From contig JAJYSL010000102.1 in the NCBI GenBank assembly GCA_021793595.1, positions 1 through 12,070 on the forward strand: a stretch of 12,070 bases of DNA. Reading direction: 5' to 3'. The DNA comes from Acidobacteriota bacterium. Its GTDB lineage: Bacteria; Acidobacteriota; Terriglobia; Terriglobales; Acidobacteriaceae. This document shows positions 1 to 6,717 of this stretch, in pieces (the stretch's first letter is position 1; each line of letters starts with the position of its first letter). A program made the translations under genes and the position numbers. The notes under the pieces were generated by a model that saw only the letters and a program-made list of their open reading frames with translations, made no database searches and was not told the origin of the DNA.

Positions 1-1
1 G

Positions 2-688
2 GGCGGCCATGCGCCTGTATTGATTTTCGCCGACTGCAACCTTGACCGCGCGGTCCAGGAAACGATCATCGCCAAGTTTCGCAACACCGGACAATCCTGC
101 ATCGCTGCCAATCGGATCTATGTGCAAAAAGCGATTCATGATGAGTTTCTGGAGAAATTCGTTGCCGCTGTCCAACACCTCAAAACTGGAAACGGCCTGG
201 AACCAGGAATGGATATTGGCCCCTTGGTAAACCAGTCCGCCTTGGATGGCGCACTATCCCAGATTGAAGACGCGGTACAACGCGGCGGCAAGGTATTAAC
301 CGGCGGCAAGCGCCTCGGCAACACGAGCGGTTATTTTCTCGAGCCAACCGTTATCGAAGGAGTTCACGATCAGTCCGTGTGCATGCAAGAGGAAACCTTT
401 GCGCCAGTTGCTCCGGTCGCCAGTTTCGATACGGAAGAAGAAGCCATTGAGCGCGCCAATCTTTCTCCCTACGGCCTGAGCGCATATGCCATGACCAATG
501 ACATCGGGCGTATGTTCCGTCTGTCCGAGCAGATCGAAGCCGGGACGTTAGGTATCAACGATGGTGCCCCCACCACCAGCCAGGCTCCCTTTGGCGGAGT
601 CAAGCAAAGCGGCTGGGGCCGCGAGCTCGGCACGGAAGGCCTGGAAGCATTTTTAGAAACAAAGCACGTTTCCATCGGCGGTGTTTAA
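2..688 (+). CDS. Aldehyde dehydrogenase, succinate-semialdehyde dehydrogenase type (5'-truncated)
   Basis: This is the C-terminal part of an NAD(P)-dependent aldehyde dehydrogenase. The open frame runs back to the window edge and begins with GGHAPVLIFADC, the stretch that follows the conserved LELGG motif, so the general-base Glu lies just outside. The catalytic cysteine is encoded at 98-100 in the motif TGQSCIAANR. Later come EETFAPV (the E-x-F-G-P-like cofactor motif) and PFGGVKQSGWGRE, both typical of the GabD/SSADH branch, and the ending FLETKHVSIGG is also SSADH-like. The family oxidises an aldehyde to a carboxylate with NAD(P)+. The exact substrate cannot be read from the sequence. It lies 43 bp upstream of the lyase subunit genes, in the same direction. 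Known sulfolactaldehyde dehydrogenases belong to this GabD-like branch, so sulfolactaldehyde is a candidate substrate; succinate semialdehyde and 2-oxoglutarate semialdehyde are alternatives. The family is sure, the substrate is not. Confidence 0.9.
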   Translation, partial: GGHAPVLIFADCNLDRAVQETIIAKFRNTGQSCIAANRIYVQKAIHDEFLEKFVAAVQHLKTGNGLEPGMDIGPLVNQSALDGALSQIEDAVQRGGKVLTGGKRLGNTSGYFLEPTVIEGVHDQSVCMQEETFAPVAPVASFDTEEEAIERANLSPYGLSAYAMTNDIGRMFRLSEQIEAGTLGINDGAPTTSQAPFGGVKQSGWGRELGTEGLEAFLETKHVSIGGV

Positions 689-731
689 CAAAAATAGACA
701 GTTGGAATACTGAGAAAGAAGGGCAAATCAC

Positions 732-1013
732 ATGATTCAGTTTCTTGTACATGACGCAGCGGACGACGTTGGAGTCGCAGTCGTGGATATTGACGCCGGG
801 TTGGATTGTTCCGGGCGCAATCTCACAACCAATGCATCCTTGAAAGCAAAGGCCACGGAAAAAATCCCCCTCGGTCACAAGCTTGCTCTGAAAGACTTTG
901 CCGTCGGCGATTCCGTTACAAAATACGGCACCGTCATTGGACGAGTGGTCCAGCCTATCAAGGCGGGTCAGCATGTTCACGTTCACAACGTCAAAACCAA
1001 AAGGTGGGCATAG
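732..1013 (+). CDS. suyA: UxaA-family lyase small subunit, SAF domain (candidate sulfolactate sulfo-lyase alpha, SuyA)
   Basis: A 93-residue protein made almost entirely of one SAF domain, as found at the N-terminus of altronate dehydratases and as the separate small subunit of (2R)-sulfolactate sulfo-lyase. Recognisable pieces are [19 protein letters not shown] and the terminal [11 protein letters not shown], which correspond to the conserved KYG-x-x-IG and H-x-H-N-x-K-T positions of SAF subunits. The ATG is preceded by a purine-rich AAGAAGGG with about 8 bases of spacing. The stop codon is 2 bp before the ATG of the large subunit, so the two are almost certainly translationally coupled and form one enzyme. 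In SuyAB the complex splits (R)-sulfolactate into pyruvate and sulfite in the cytoplasm. Split two-subunit organisation also occurs in some altronate dehydratases, so the small subunit alone does not decide between them; the assignment leans on the partner and the neighbours. Confidence 0.8.
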   Translation: MIQFLVHDAADDVGVAVVDIDAGLDCSGRNLTTNASLKAKATEKIPLGHKLALKDFAVGDSVTKYGTVIGRVVQPIKAGQHVHVHNVKTKRWA

Positions 1014-1015
1014 CC

Positions 1016-2179
1016 ATGGCCAAGCATAAAATCTCCGCATTTCGGCGTGAAAATGGGCGCGTCGGCATCCGCAACCACGTCATTATTCTCCCGGTCGACG
1101 ATATCTCCAACGCGGCGTGTGAAGCCGTTGCGAACAACATTAAGGGCACTCTGGCACTCCCCCATGCCTATGGAAGACTACAGTTCGGCGAGGATCTGGA
1201 CCTGTTCTTCCGCACCATGATCGGCACCGGCAGCAACCCCAATGTTGCCGCCGTGGTGGTCATTGGCATCGAGCAAGGCTGGACCCAGCGCATCGTGGAT
1301 GGGATTGCCAAGACTGGAAAGCCAGTCGCCGGCTTCTCGATCGAAGGCAATGGGGATATCCGCACCATCGCCGAAGCGTCCTACAAAGCCAAGGAGTACG
1401 TGCAATGGGCCACGGAACTTCAGCGCACCGAGTGCGATTTCAGCGAGTTGTACATCAGCGTCAAATGCGGAGAGTCTGATACCACCACGGGACTTGCCAG
1501 TTGCCCCACCGTCGGCAACGTCATTGACAAGCATTGCGAATCTGGGGGCTTTGCATCGTTTGGCGAGACCACCGAATTGACCGGCGCCGAACACATCGTT
1601 GCCGCCAAAGCTGCGAATGAATCGGTCCGAAAAGAATTTATGGCCGCGTTTGAGGACTATACAAACCTCGTCTTCAGCCAGAAGGTGGATGACCTGTCGG
1701 AGTCTCAACCGACCAAGGGAAATATCGCGGGCGGCTTGACGACGATTGAAGAAAAAGCTCTGGGCAACGTCGAGAAGCTTGGCAAACGAACCAAATTCGT
1801 CGGCTGCCTCAAGCCGGCTGTGGCTCCTTCCGCTCCCGGGCTATGGTTCATGGATACCTCCAGCGCTGCGGCGGAAGCGGTCACTCTCTGGGCCGCTTCC
1901 GGCGCGGTCGTTCACTTATTCCCCACCGGCCAGGGCAACGTCATTGGGAACCCGATCGAGCCTGTTATCAAGCTCTCCGGCAATCCCAAAACCGTTGCCA
2001 CCATGAAAGAGCATATCGATCTCGATGTATCGCCCATTCTGCAGGGAGAAATGACTCTGGATCAGGCGGGAGATGCCCTGATTGACGTCATTGTTCGCAC
2101 TGCCAATGGACGTTTCACCGCGGCGGAAGCTCTCGGACATCGCGAATATGTTCTCACCAAGCTATACAGAAGCGCGTAG
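1016..2179 (+). CDS. suyB: UxaA-family lyase large subunit (candidate (2R)-sulfolactate sulfo-lyase beta, SuyB)
   Basis: A 387-residue catalytic subunit of the altronate/galactarate dehydratase (UxaA/GarD) superfamily. Residues 10-20 read [11 protein letters not shown], the family's N-terminal signature. Cys151 lies in [10 protein letters not shown], equivalent to the CGGSD-type motif of altronate dehydratases. [13 protein letters not shown] and MDTSS (from residue 279) complete the family core. The motif [12 protein letters not shown] (from residue 302) replaces the F-T-T-G-R-G-T-P motif usual in altronate dehydratases. The sequence [20 protein letters not shown] near residues 26-45 and the ending [16 protein letters not shown] resemble sulfolactate sulfo-lyase beta subunits as I remember them; no alignment was run. 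The reaction would be (R)-sulfolactate to pyruvate plus sulfite. The ATG at 1016 is preceded by AGGTGG with 8 bases of spacing inside the suyA end. An upstream in-frame start at 806 would overlap suyA heavily and encodes unfamiliar sequence, so it was not used. Confidence 0.75.
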   Translation: MAKHKISAFRRENGRVGIRNHVIILPVDDISNAACEAVANNIKGTLALPHAYGRLQFGEDLDLFFRTMIGTGSNPNVAAVVVIGIEQGWTQRIVDGIAKTGKPVAGFSIEGNGDIRTIAEASYKAKEYVQWATELQRTECDFSELYISVKCGESDTTTGLASCPTVGNVIDKHCESGGFASFGETTELTGAEHIVAAKAANESVRKEFMAAFEDYTNLVFSQKVDDLSESQPTKGNIAGGLTTIEEKALGNVEKLGKRTKFVGCLKPAVAPSAPGLWFMDTSSAAAEAVTLWAASGAVVHLFPTGQGNVIGNPIEPVIKLSGNPKTVATMKEHIDLDVSPILQGEMTLDQAGDALIDVIVRTANGRFTAAEALGHREYVLTKLYRSA

Positions 2180-2230
2180 TTCATCATCGACGACGAAATT
2201 CGCCAAGCTGCAAGTTGAGGAATTTAGGCC

Positions 2231-3289
2231 ATGCACACTTATTCCAGACAGGAACTAGAGAACTTGACTGCAAGCCTGGCGAGTGCCGTCGGCGTTTCCG
2301 AGAACGACGCAAAGATTTTTGCCGAGTCGCTGATTGATGCAGACATGCAGGGAACCGCGACCCACGGGATCTCCCGACTGAATATTTACCTGCAACGAAT
2401 TGAAAAAGGACTGATCGATCCCAGGGCAGAATTGAAGATTGATCGCCAAATTGGAAGTATTCTTACGCTCGATGCTTCGAATGGGCTCGGTCAGGTTCAA
2501 GCGAGAAAAACCCTCGACTTACTGATTCCACTTGCCCGAAAGAACGGGATTGCCGCGGCTACCATCCGCAATTCCCAGCATTTCGGCGCCTTGTCCTACT
2601 ATTGCAATCTAGCCGCCGACAAGGGGTTGATTCTTCTGGCCATGACGAATTGCGAACCTGCCATGTCGCCGGAAGGTGGTTGTCAGGCATTCTTCGGCAC
2701 GAACCCCATCGCTGCCTCTTTCCCCACCGGCAAAGGATTCAACGTCAAAATCGACCTATCCACATCCACCATTGCCCGGGGAAACATCATCGCTGCGCAG
2801 AAAAAGAACGCTCCCATCCCGCTCGGTTGGGCGCTCGACCCCGAAGGTGAACCGACAACCGATGCCAGGGAAGCGTTGCTCGGAACGGTCCTCACCATGG
2901 CTGGACACAAAGGCTATGCTTTGGCGCTCATGGTCGAAGCTTTCAGCAGCGTCTTGTCCGGTGCGGCCATTGGGCCGGCGATCGGGTCGATGTATAAAGA
3001 CCTGGATCGGAAGCAGGATGTGGGCCATTTTTTCTGCCTAATCGATATCGCGGCATTTATGGATCTGGAAGAATTCACGCGGCGCATGGATCAAACCATT
3101 GACGGAATCAAGGCCTGCAGAAAGCGCCCTGGGGTCGAAGAGATCCTCGTTCCCGGAGAACGTTCGGCGCGAAAGAAAAAAATCAATTATGCCCAGGGCA
3201 TTTCCCTTTCCAAGGAAGTTACCGCGGAAATCGAACAATGGTGTACCCGATTGAATGTCCGATTCATCTGCCAAGAGGCGACCATCTAA
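2231..3289 (+). CDS. Ldh_2-family malate/L-lactate/L-sulfolactate-type dehydrogenase (candidate ComC)
   Basis: A complete 352-residue NAD(P)-dependent 2-hydroxyacid dehydrogenase of the Ldh_2 (malate/L-lactate/ureidoglycolate) fold, which is unrelated to classical Rossmann lactate dehydrogenases. Landmarks are THGISR with His45 and Arg49, SQHFG with His117 (the family's substrate and catalytic region), GTNPIAASFPT, ARGNIIAAQ, PIPLGWALDPEGEPTTD, GHKGYALALMVE from residue 225, and VPGERS near the C-terminus. Length is normal for the family. ComC, (R)-sulfolactate dehydrogenase, is a member; it interconverts sulfopyruvate and (R)-sulfolactate. Sitting directly behind the candidate SuyAB and before a PGDH-like dehydrogenase, it fits the reductive half of the two-dehydrogenase sulfolactate racemase. 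Other family members act on malate, lactate, ureidoglycolate or diketogulonate, so the substrate rests on context. GAGGA lies 9 bases before the ATG. The 51-bp gap to suyB holds no visible terminator. Confidence 0.88.
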   Translation: MHTYSRQELENLTASLASAVGVSENDAKIFAESLIDADMQGTATHGISRLNIYLQRIEKGLIDPRAELKIDRQIGSILTLDASNGLGQVQARKTLDLLIPLARKNGIAAATIRNSQHFGALSYYCNLAADKGLILLAMTNCEPAMSPEGGCQAFFGTNPIAASFPTGKGFNVKIDLSTSTIARGNIIAAQKKNAPIPLGWALDPEGEPTTDAREALLGTVLTMAGHKGYALALMVEAFSSVLSGAAIGPAIGSMYKDLDRKQDVGHFFCLIDIAAFMDLEEFTRRMDQTIDGIKACRKRPGVEEILVPGERSARKKKINYAQGISLSKEVTAEIEQWCTRLNVRFICQEATI

Positions 3290-3292
3290 AGC

Positions 3293-4255
3293 ATGCGAGA
3301 CATCCTGATTTCTGAGAATATTCGTGGGGCCGCTGTCGATACCCTCAGCCAACGCTTCGACGTCGTGAGCATGCCCGAGTTGTGGAAGGATCCAGCAGCG
3401 CTGGAAGCACAGATCCCGAACTATCGCGCCCTCATTGTCCGCAACCAGACACGTGTCACATCCTCCTTACTATCCGCCGCCACAAATCTAAAAGTAATTG
3501 GGCGCGCCGGCGTCGGCCTCGACAATGTCGATGTGGATTATGCAACCAAAGCCGGGATCCTGATCACGTACACGCCGGATCAGAACGCCATCAGTGTCGC
3601 GGAGATTGCAATTGGACAGATGCTATCCCTGGCTCGATTTATTCCCAACGCAAACGAAGATACCAAGACTGGCCATTGGAATCGCCAGCTCTATATGGGA
3701 ATTGAACTGTATGGGAAAACTCTCGGAATTGTCGGGGCGGGTAAGATCGGCTATCTGACCGCCAAGCGAGCTCAGGCTTTTGGAATGAAGATTCTCGCCT
3801 ATGACCCTTTCCTCAGCCAGGACAATGTCTACATAAGCGAACTGAATGCGGATCTCGTGGAACTCGATGTTCTGCTTGCACGCGCGGACTTCGTCTCCTG
3901 CCATCTTCCGGCAACCCCGCAAACCATTGGCCTGTTCGGCGCTACTCGCTTTCAAAAGATGAAGCCGACAGCCTTCTTCATCAATACGGCGCGCGGCGAA
4001 GTCATGTGTGAGGCAGATCTGGTCGCCGCTCTGAAGTCTAAACAGATTGCTGGGGCAGCCTTGGATGTTCGCTCCAAGGAGCCACCTGAACTTGGCGAGT
4101 TGGAACAGCTTCCCAACGTCGTTCTAACTCCGCACATTGCGGCCTTTACCCGGGAAGCGCAGCAGCGCGTAACCAAAGCTATCTGTGAGGATGTCGCTCG
4201 CGTGCTCGAAGGCAAACCAGCACAAAACCTCGTCCATGGCCATATGCTGCGCTGA
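3293..4255 (+). CDS. D-2-hydroxyacid dehydrogenase, PGDH-like (candidate (S)-sulfolactate dehydrogenase, SlcC)
   Basis: A complete 320-residue NAD-dependent D-isomer-specific 2-hydroxyacid dehydrogenase. The N-terminal half carries the substrate-domain signature GRAGVGLDNVDV. The Rossmann motif VGAGKIG starts at Val147. The catalytic triad is visible as Arg234 (NTARGE), Glu263 (SKEPPE) and His281 (TPHIAA). There is no C-terminal ACT domain, so this is the short form and not a regulated serine-pathway PGDH. SlcC belongs to this family; it oxidises (S)-sulfolactate to sulfopyruvate with NAD+, and together with ComC acts as a racemase that supplies (R)-sulfolactate to SuyAB. Here it starts only 3 bp after the stop of the ComC-like gene, and the nearest purine-rich site (GAGG) is 14 bases upstream, so translation is probably coupled. 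Alternatives are glyoxylate/hydroxypyruvate reductase or another sugar-acid dehydrogenase. Its stop is 14 bp from the convergent GH3 stop. Confidence 0.88.
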   Translation: MRDILISENIRGAAVDTLSQRFDVVSMPELWKDPAALEAQIPNYRALIVRNQTRVTSSLLSAATNLKVIGRAGVGLDNVDVDYATKAGILITYTPDQNAISVAEIAIGQMLSLARFIPNANEDTKTGHWNRQLYMGIELYGKTLGIVGAGKIGYLTAKRAQAFGMKILAYDPFLSQDNVYISELNADLVELDVLLARADFVSCHLPATPQTIGLFGATRFQKMKPTAFFINTARGEVMCEADLVAALKSKQIAGAALDVRSKEPPELGELEQLPNVVLTPHIAAFTREAQQRVTKAICEDVARVLEGKPAQNLVHGHMLR

Positions 4256-4269
4256 GGACTTCTCCCAAC

Positions 4270-6495
4270 TTAAGGCACGACATCAATTATTTTCGATAGT
4301 TTAATGTTCTGCGAGGAGCTTCCTATCGAGATTTGGATTTTGCCTCTTTCGAGCGACCATTTTTTTTGCGCTGCACTCCAATACATCAAAGACTTTGCTG
4401 TCAGCTGAATTTTGACCGTTTTTACTTTTCCCGAAGGCACAAATACCCTATCGAATCCCTCCAGCTCGATATCCGGTCGAGTTACTTTAGAATGTAGGTA
4501 TTTAACGTACATTTGAACCACTTCATCCCCAGGACGCTGACCCCTATTTTCCACCTGCACACTGACCTCGATAGGCTTCTCAGGCCCGATCGTCGGCGAA
4601 CTGACCTGTAGTCTGGAGTACGTGAACGTCGTGTAGCTCAAGCCATATCCAAAAGGAAACAGTGGCGTCCCCCGGAAGTACATATAGGTTCGTCCGTCGC
4701 GTATGTTGTAATCCATCATCGGTGGCACCTGACTCAGGGATTGCGGCCACGTGACGACCAAGCGCCCGGCGGGGTTATAGTTCCCGAAAAGTACATCGGC
4801 CAGTGCGGTGCCTTCCTCCTCGCTATTATTCGCCATGTGCAAAATGGACGGAATATGTTGTTTCGTCCAGTCAATCGCGTACGGAAAGCTGGAAACCAAC
4901 ACCACCACGGTGTGCGGGTTGGCTGCATAGACATCCTGAATCAACTTTTTCTGCTCTGGCTTGAGAGTGATTTCCTCGCGGTCCACTCCTTCTTGCCCTT
5001 CCGTAGGGTCAGGGCAAGGCAGTGGATCGACCTTCCTGTGACACATCGGTCGGTTTCCAACGACAACAATCGCAACATCGGATGTCTTCGCCAATTGAAC
5101 GGCCGTACGATCGTCCTCGCTATAGCGCACTTCAACACGAGGGCCAGCCTCGTCCTTTATCCCTTGTAAAGGCGTGATAGCGAACGGGGGCGTTCCACTA
5201 TAACCATCCAAATACACAATATTTGCCGACGGACCAATTACCGCGATCGATTTTATCGATCGCTTATCGAGCGGTAAAAAATGGTTGGAGTTTTTCAGCA
5301 GGACGATCGATTCCCGAGTAACATCCAGCGCAAGCTTCTTGCTGGTGCCCCGATCCCAGGGTACTGGTTCGGCATCCGCTCTGATGTTCGTATACGGATC
5401 CACCCCCGGCGAATCCAGAAAGCCCAGTCGAATCATGACCCGCAACACGCCGCGCAGGTTTTCATCAATATCGGCCTCCGTAATCAGATGCTTCTGCAAG
5501 GCAGCCTTAACCGCATCCTCGTAGGAGTTCAAAAACTGATTCACTCCCGCATGAATAGATCCCGCAGCAGCGTCCACTATGTCTGGGTAGTATTTATGCT
5601 TCGTCACCATAAAGGTGAGCGCACCACGATCGGTGTCAATTATGCCATTGAACCCCCACCGCTGCATCAGCATGCTTTTCAGAAGCGGACTAGCAGCCAT
5701 CGGAATTCCATTCACAGCGTTGTACGCTGTCATGATGGCATCGGCTCCACCCTGTTCTATCGCCATGCGAAATGGAACTGAATAGTATTCGTGCAGCAGT
5801 CGGCTGTCAAAATTGGAAGAGGATCCGGTGCGTCCGTCTTCATTGCTATTCGCCAGAAAATGTTTTACCAACGATGCAGCCTGCCAATATCGCGGATTGT
5901 CTCCCTGCAGACCCTTCACAAAGGCGACCGACATTGTGCCAACGAGGAAAGGATCTTCGCCATACGATTCTTCCGATCTTCCCCATCGCGGGTCACGAGC
6001 TAAATCCGCATTGGGAGCACGCACGATCAGGCCGCCGCGGTTATAGCTCTGAAAGATATAGCGAGCTTCATAGCCTTCTTCGGCTGCAGCCTTCTGAATC
6101 AAAGCGGGATCCCATGTTTCCCCCAGCCCAACCGGTTGGGGAAATTGTGTTGTAGGGATGGTCGAAGTGCCTCCCCAGGGTCCTGGACCTCCCGGTGAAC
6201 GTCTGCCCCAATTATTTGGCCCTCCCACAGCTAATCCGTGTAAGCCCTCAAATTGCCCACTGGAACCGGGTATGCTATCGATTTTCCCCGACCCGTGAAT
6301 TCCCAGGCGCGGTATGTTCATGGTCTTGCCGAGTAAATCAATCTTCTCTTGAAGAGTTAGACGGGAAAGTACATCGTTGATGCGTTGAGTCACCGATAGA
6401 TTTGGGTTCTGAAAGGGATATTTGTATTGCGCAAGGAGGATGGGTTCTAAGGCCATCAGAACAAACACCGCCAGAACGGCCTTTGCAGTTTTCAC
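4270..6495 (-). CDS. Secreted glycoside hydrolase family 3 (beta-glucosidase/beta-xylosidase-like)
   Basis: A 741-residue exported retaining beta-glycosidase. The start chosen is GTG at 6495, giving MKTAKAVLAVFVLMALEPILLAQ, a clean Sec signal peptide, with GGAG 5 bases upstream; a longer GTG at 6525 would put acidic residues in front of the signal and has no such site. The (alpha/beta)8 domain shows ARDPRWGR (from residue 166), then ESYGEDP, and VKHF with Lys211-His212. The predicted nucleophile is Asp289 in GIIDTDRGA. The second alpha/beta domain includes ESIVLLKNSNHFLPL and VIGPSAN. A C-terminal fibronectin-III-like domain carries DEVVQMYVKY and LEGFDRV, so the GH3-FnIII architecture is complete. 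It probably acts in the periplasm or outside the cell on oligosaccharides brought in by the neighbouring receptor. The region before the nucleophile is unusual (Asp287 where an aliphatic residue is expected, Arg290 where Trp is common). Linkage specificity is not predictable from what is visible. Confidence 0.92.
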   Translation of the reverse strand: MKTAKAVLAVFVLMALEPILLAQYKYPFQNPNLSVTQRINDVLSRLTLQEKIDLLGKTMNIPRLGIHGSGKIDSIPGSSGQFEGLHGLAVGGPNNWGRRSPGGPGPWGGTSTIPTTQFPQPVGLGETWDPALIQKAAAEEGYEARYIFQSYNRGGLIVRAPNADLARDPRWGRSEESYGEDPFLVGTMSVAFVKGLQGDNPRYWQAASLVKHFLANSNEDGRTGSSSNFDSRLLHEYYSVPFRMAIEQGGADAIMTAYNAVNGIPMAASPLLKSMLMQRWGFNGIIDTDRGALTFMVTKHKYYPDIVDAAAGSIHAGVNQFLNSYEDAVKAALQKHLITEADIDENLRGVLRVMIRLGFLDSPGVDPYTNIRADAEPVPWDRGTSKKLALDVTRESIVLLKNSNHFLPLDKRSIKSIAVIGPSANIVYLDGYSGTPPFAITPLQGIKDEAGPRVEVRYSEDDRTAVQLAKTSDVAIVVVGNRPMCHRKVDPLPCPDPTEGQEGVDREEITLKPEQKKLIQDVYAANPHTVVVLVSSFPYAIDWTKQHIPSILHMANNSEEEGTALADVLFGNYNPAGRLVVTWPQSLSQVPPMMDYNIRDGRTYMYFRGTPLFPFGYGLSYTTFTYSRLQVSSPTIGPEKPIEVSVQVENRGQRPGDEVVQMYVKYLHSKVTRPDIELEGFDRVFVPSGKVKTVKIQLTAKSLMYWSAAQKKWSLERGKIQISIGSSSQNIKLSKIIDVVP
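5243..5263. repeat. Perfect inverted repeat inside the GH3 coding region
   Basis: Arms GCGATCGAT (5243-5251) and ATCGATCGC (5255-5263) are separated by TTT. The arms contain the ATCGAT half-site also seen in the promoter palindrome, with a 3-base instead of 4-base centre. It encodes part of SIKSIAVIGP, a conserved stretch of the protein, so it may be coincidental. Confidence 0.45.
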
Positions 6496-6500
6496 AGGGT

Positions 6501-6504
6501 CTCC
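6501..6504 (-). promoter_or_regulatory. Ribosome binding site of the GH3 gene
   Basis: On the minus strand GAGAGAGGAGACCCT precedes GTG. GGAG sits 5 bases before the GTG at 6495 and therefore favours that start over the upstream GTG at 6525. Confidence 0.7.
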
Positions 6505-6635
6505 TCTCTCAATGTGGATGGTCACAGATTCATAGGAATGGAAACCTTTCCTTCGCCAAACCTTACATTGGCACGGATAGCTCCTATAGACACCCTTGCC
6601 CGTAGGACATATCCCGATAGTACCGCTCGCCGAGA

Positions 6636-6667
6636 AAGAAGCGAAACGTTGGCACGATTCGCTTCTT
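6636..6667. terminator. Hairpin between the receptor gene and the GH3 gene (possible weak terminator or processing site)
   Basis: A perfect 10-bp inverted repeat, AAGAAGCGAA at 6636-6645 and TTCGCTTCTT at 6658-6667, with a 12-base loop. It lies about 50 bp beyond the stop of the TonB-dependent receptor gene, within the 222-bp gap before GH3. In minus-strand RNA the right arm runs into a pyrimidine-rich CUUCUUUCUC but has no true U tract. It could attenuate transcription into GH3, stabilise the upstream mRNA, or be chance. No clear separate promoter for GH3 was seen in this gap. Confidence 0.4.
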
Positions 6668-6717
6668 CCATCCCGGGCGCCGTGGAATTCAACCTACCCG
6701 CGCTGCGCTAGACACTC

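Noticed and set aside
806..1015. Upstream extension of the large lyase subunit to a start at 806
   Set aside because: It overlaps the small-subunit gene in another frame, encodes low-quality cysteine/arginine/serine-rich sequence, and the ATG at 1016 has its own ribosome site and begins directly with the family's N-terminal region.
732..2179. Plain altronate or galactarate dehydratase annotation
   Set aside because: Not excluded, but the substrate-side motifs of the large subunit differ from those enzymes, and the neighbouring genes contain no hexuronate isomerase, mannonate/altronate oxidoreductase or KDG kinase; the sulfolactate reading explains all five genes better.
4270..6495. GH3 enzyme as the sulfoquinovosidase feeding the neighbouring sulfonate operon
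   Set aside because: Known sulfoquinovosidases belong to other glycoside hydrolase families such as GH31, and the gene is on the opposite strand with its own upstream partners.
6569..6665. Two TTGGCACG stretches followed by GC, resembling sigma-54 promoters
   Set aside because: The distance between the GG and GC elements is 8 bases where sigma-54 needs 10, and no plus-strand gene follows either copy.
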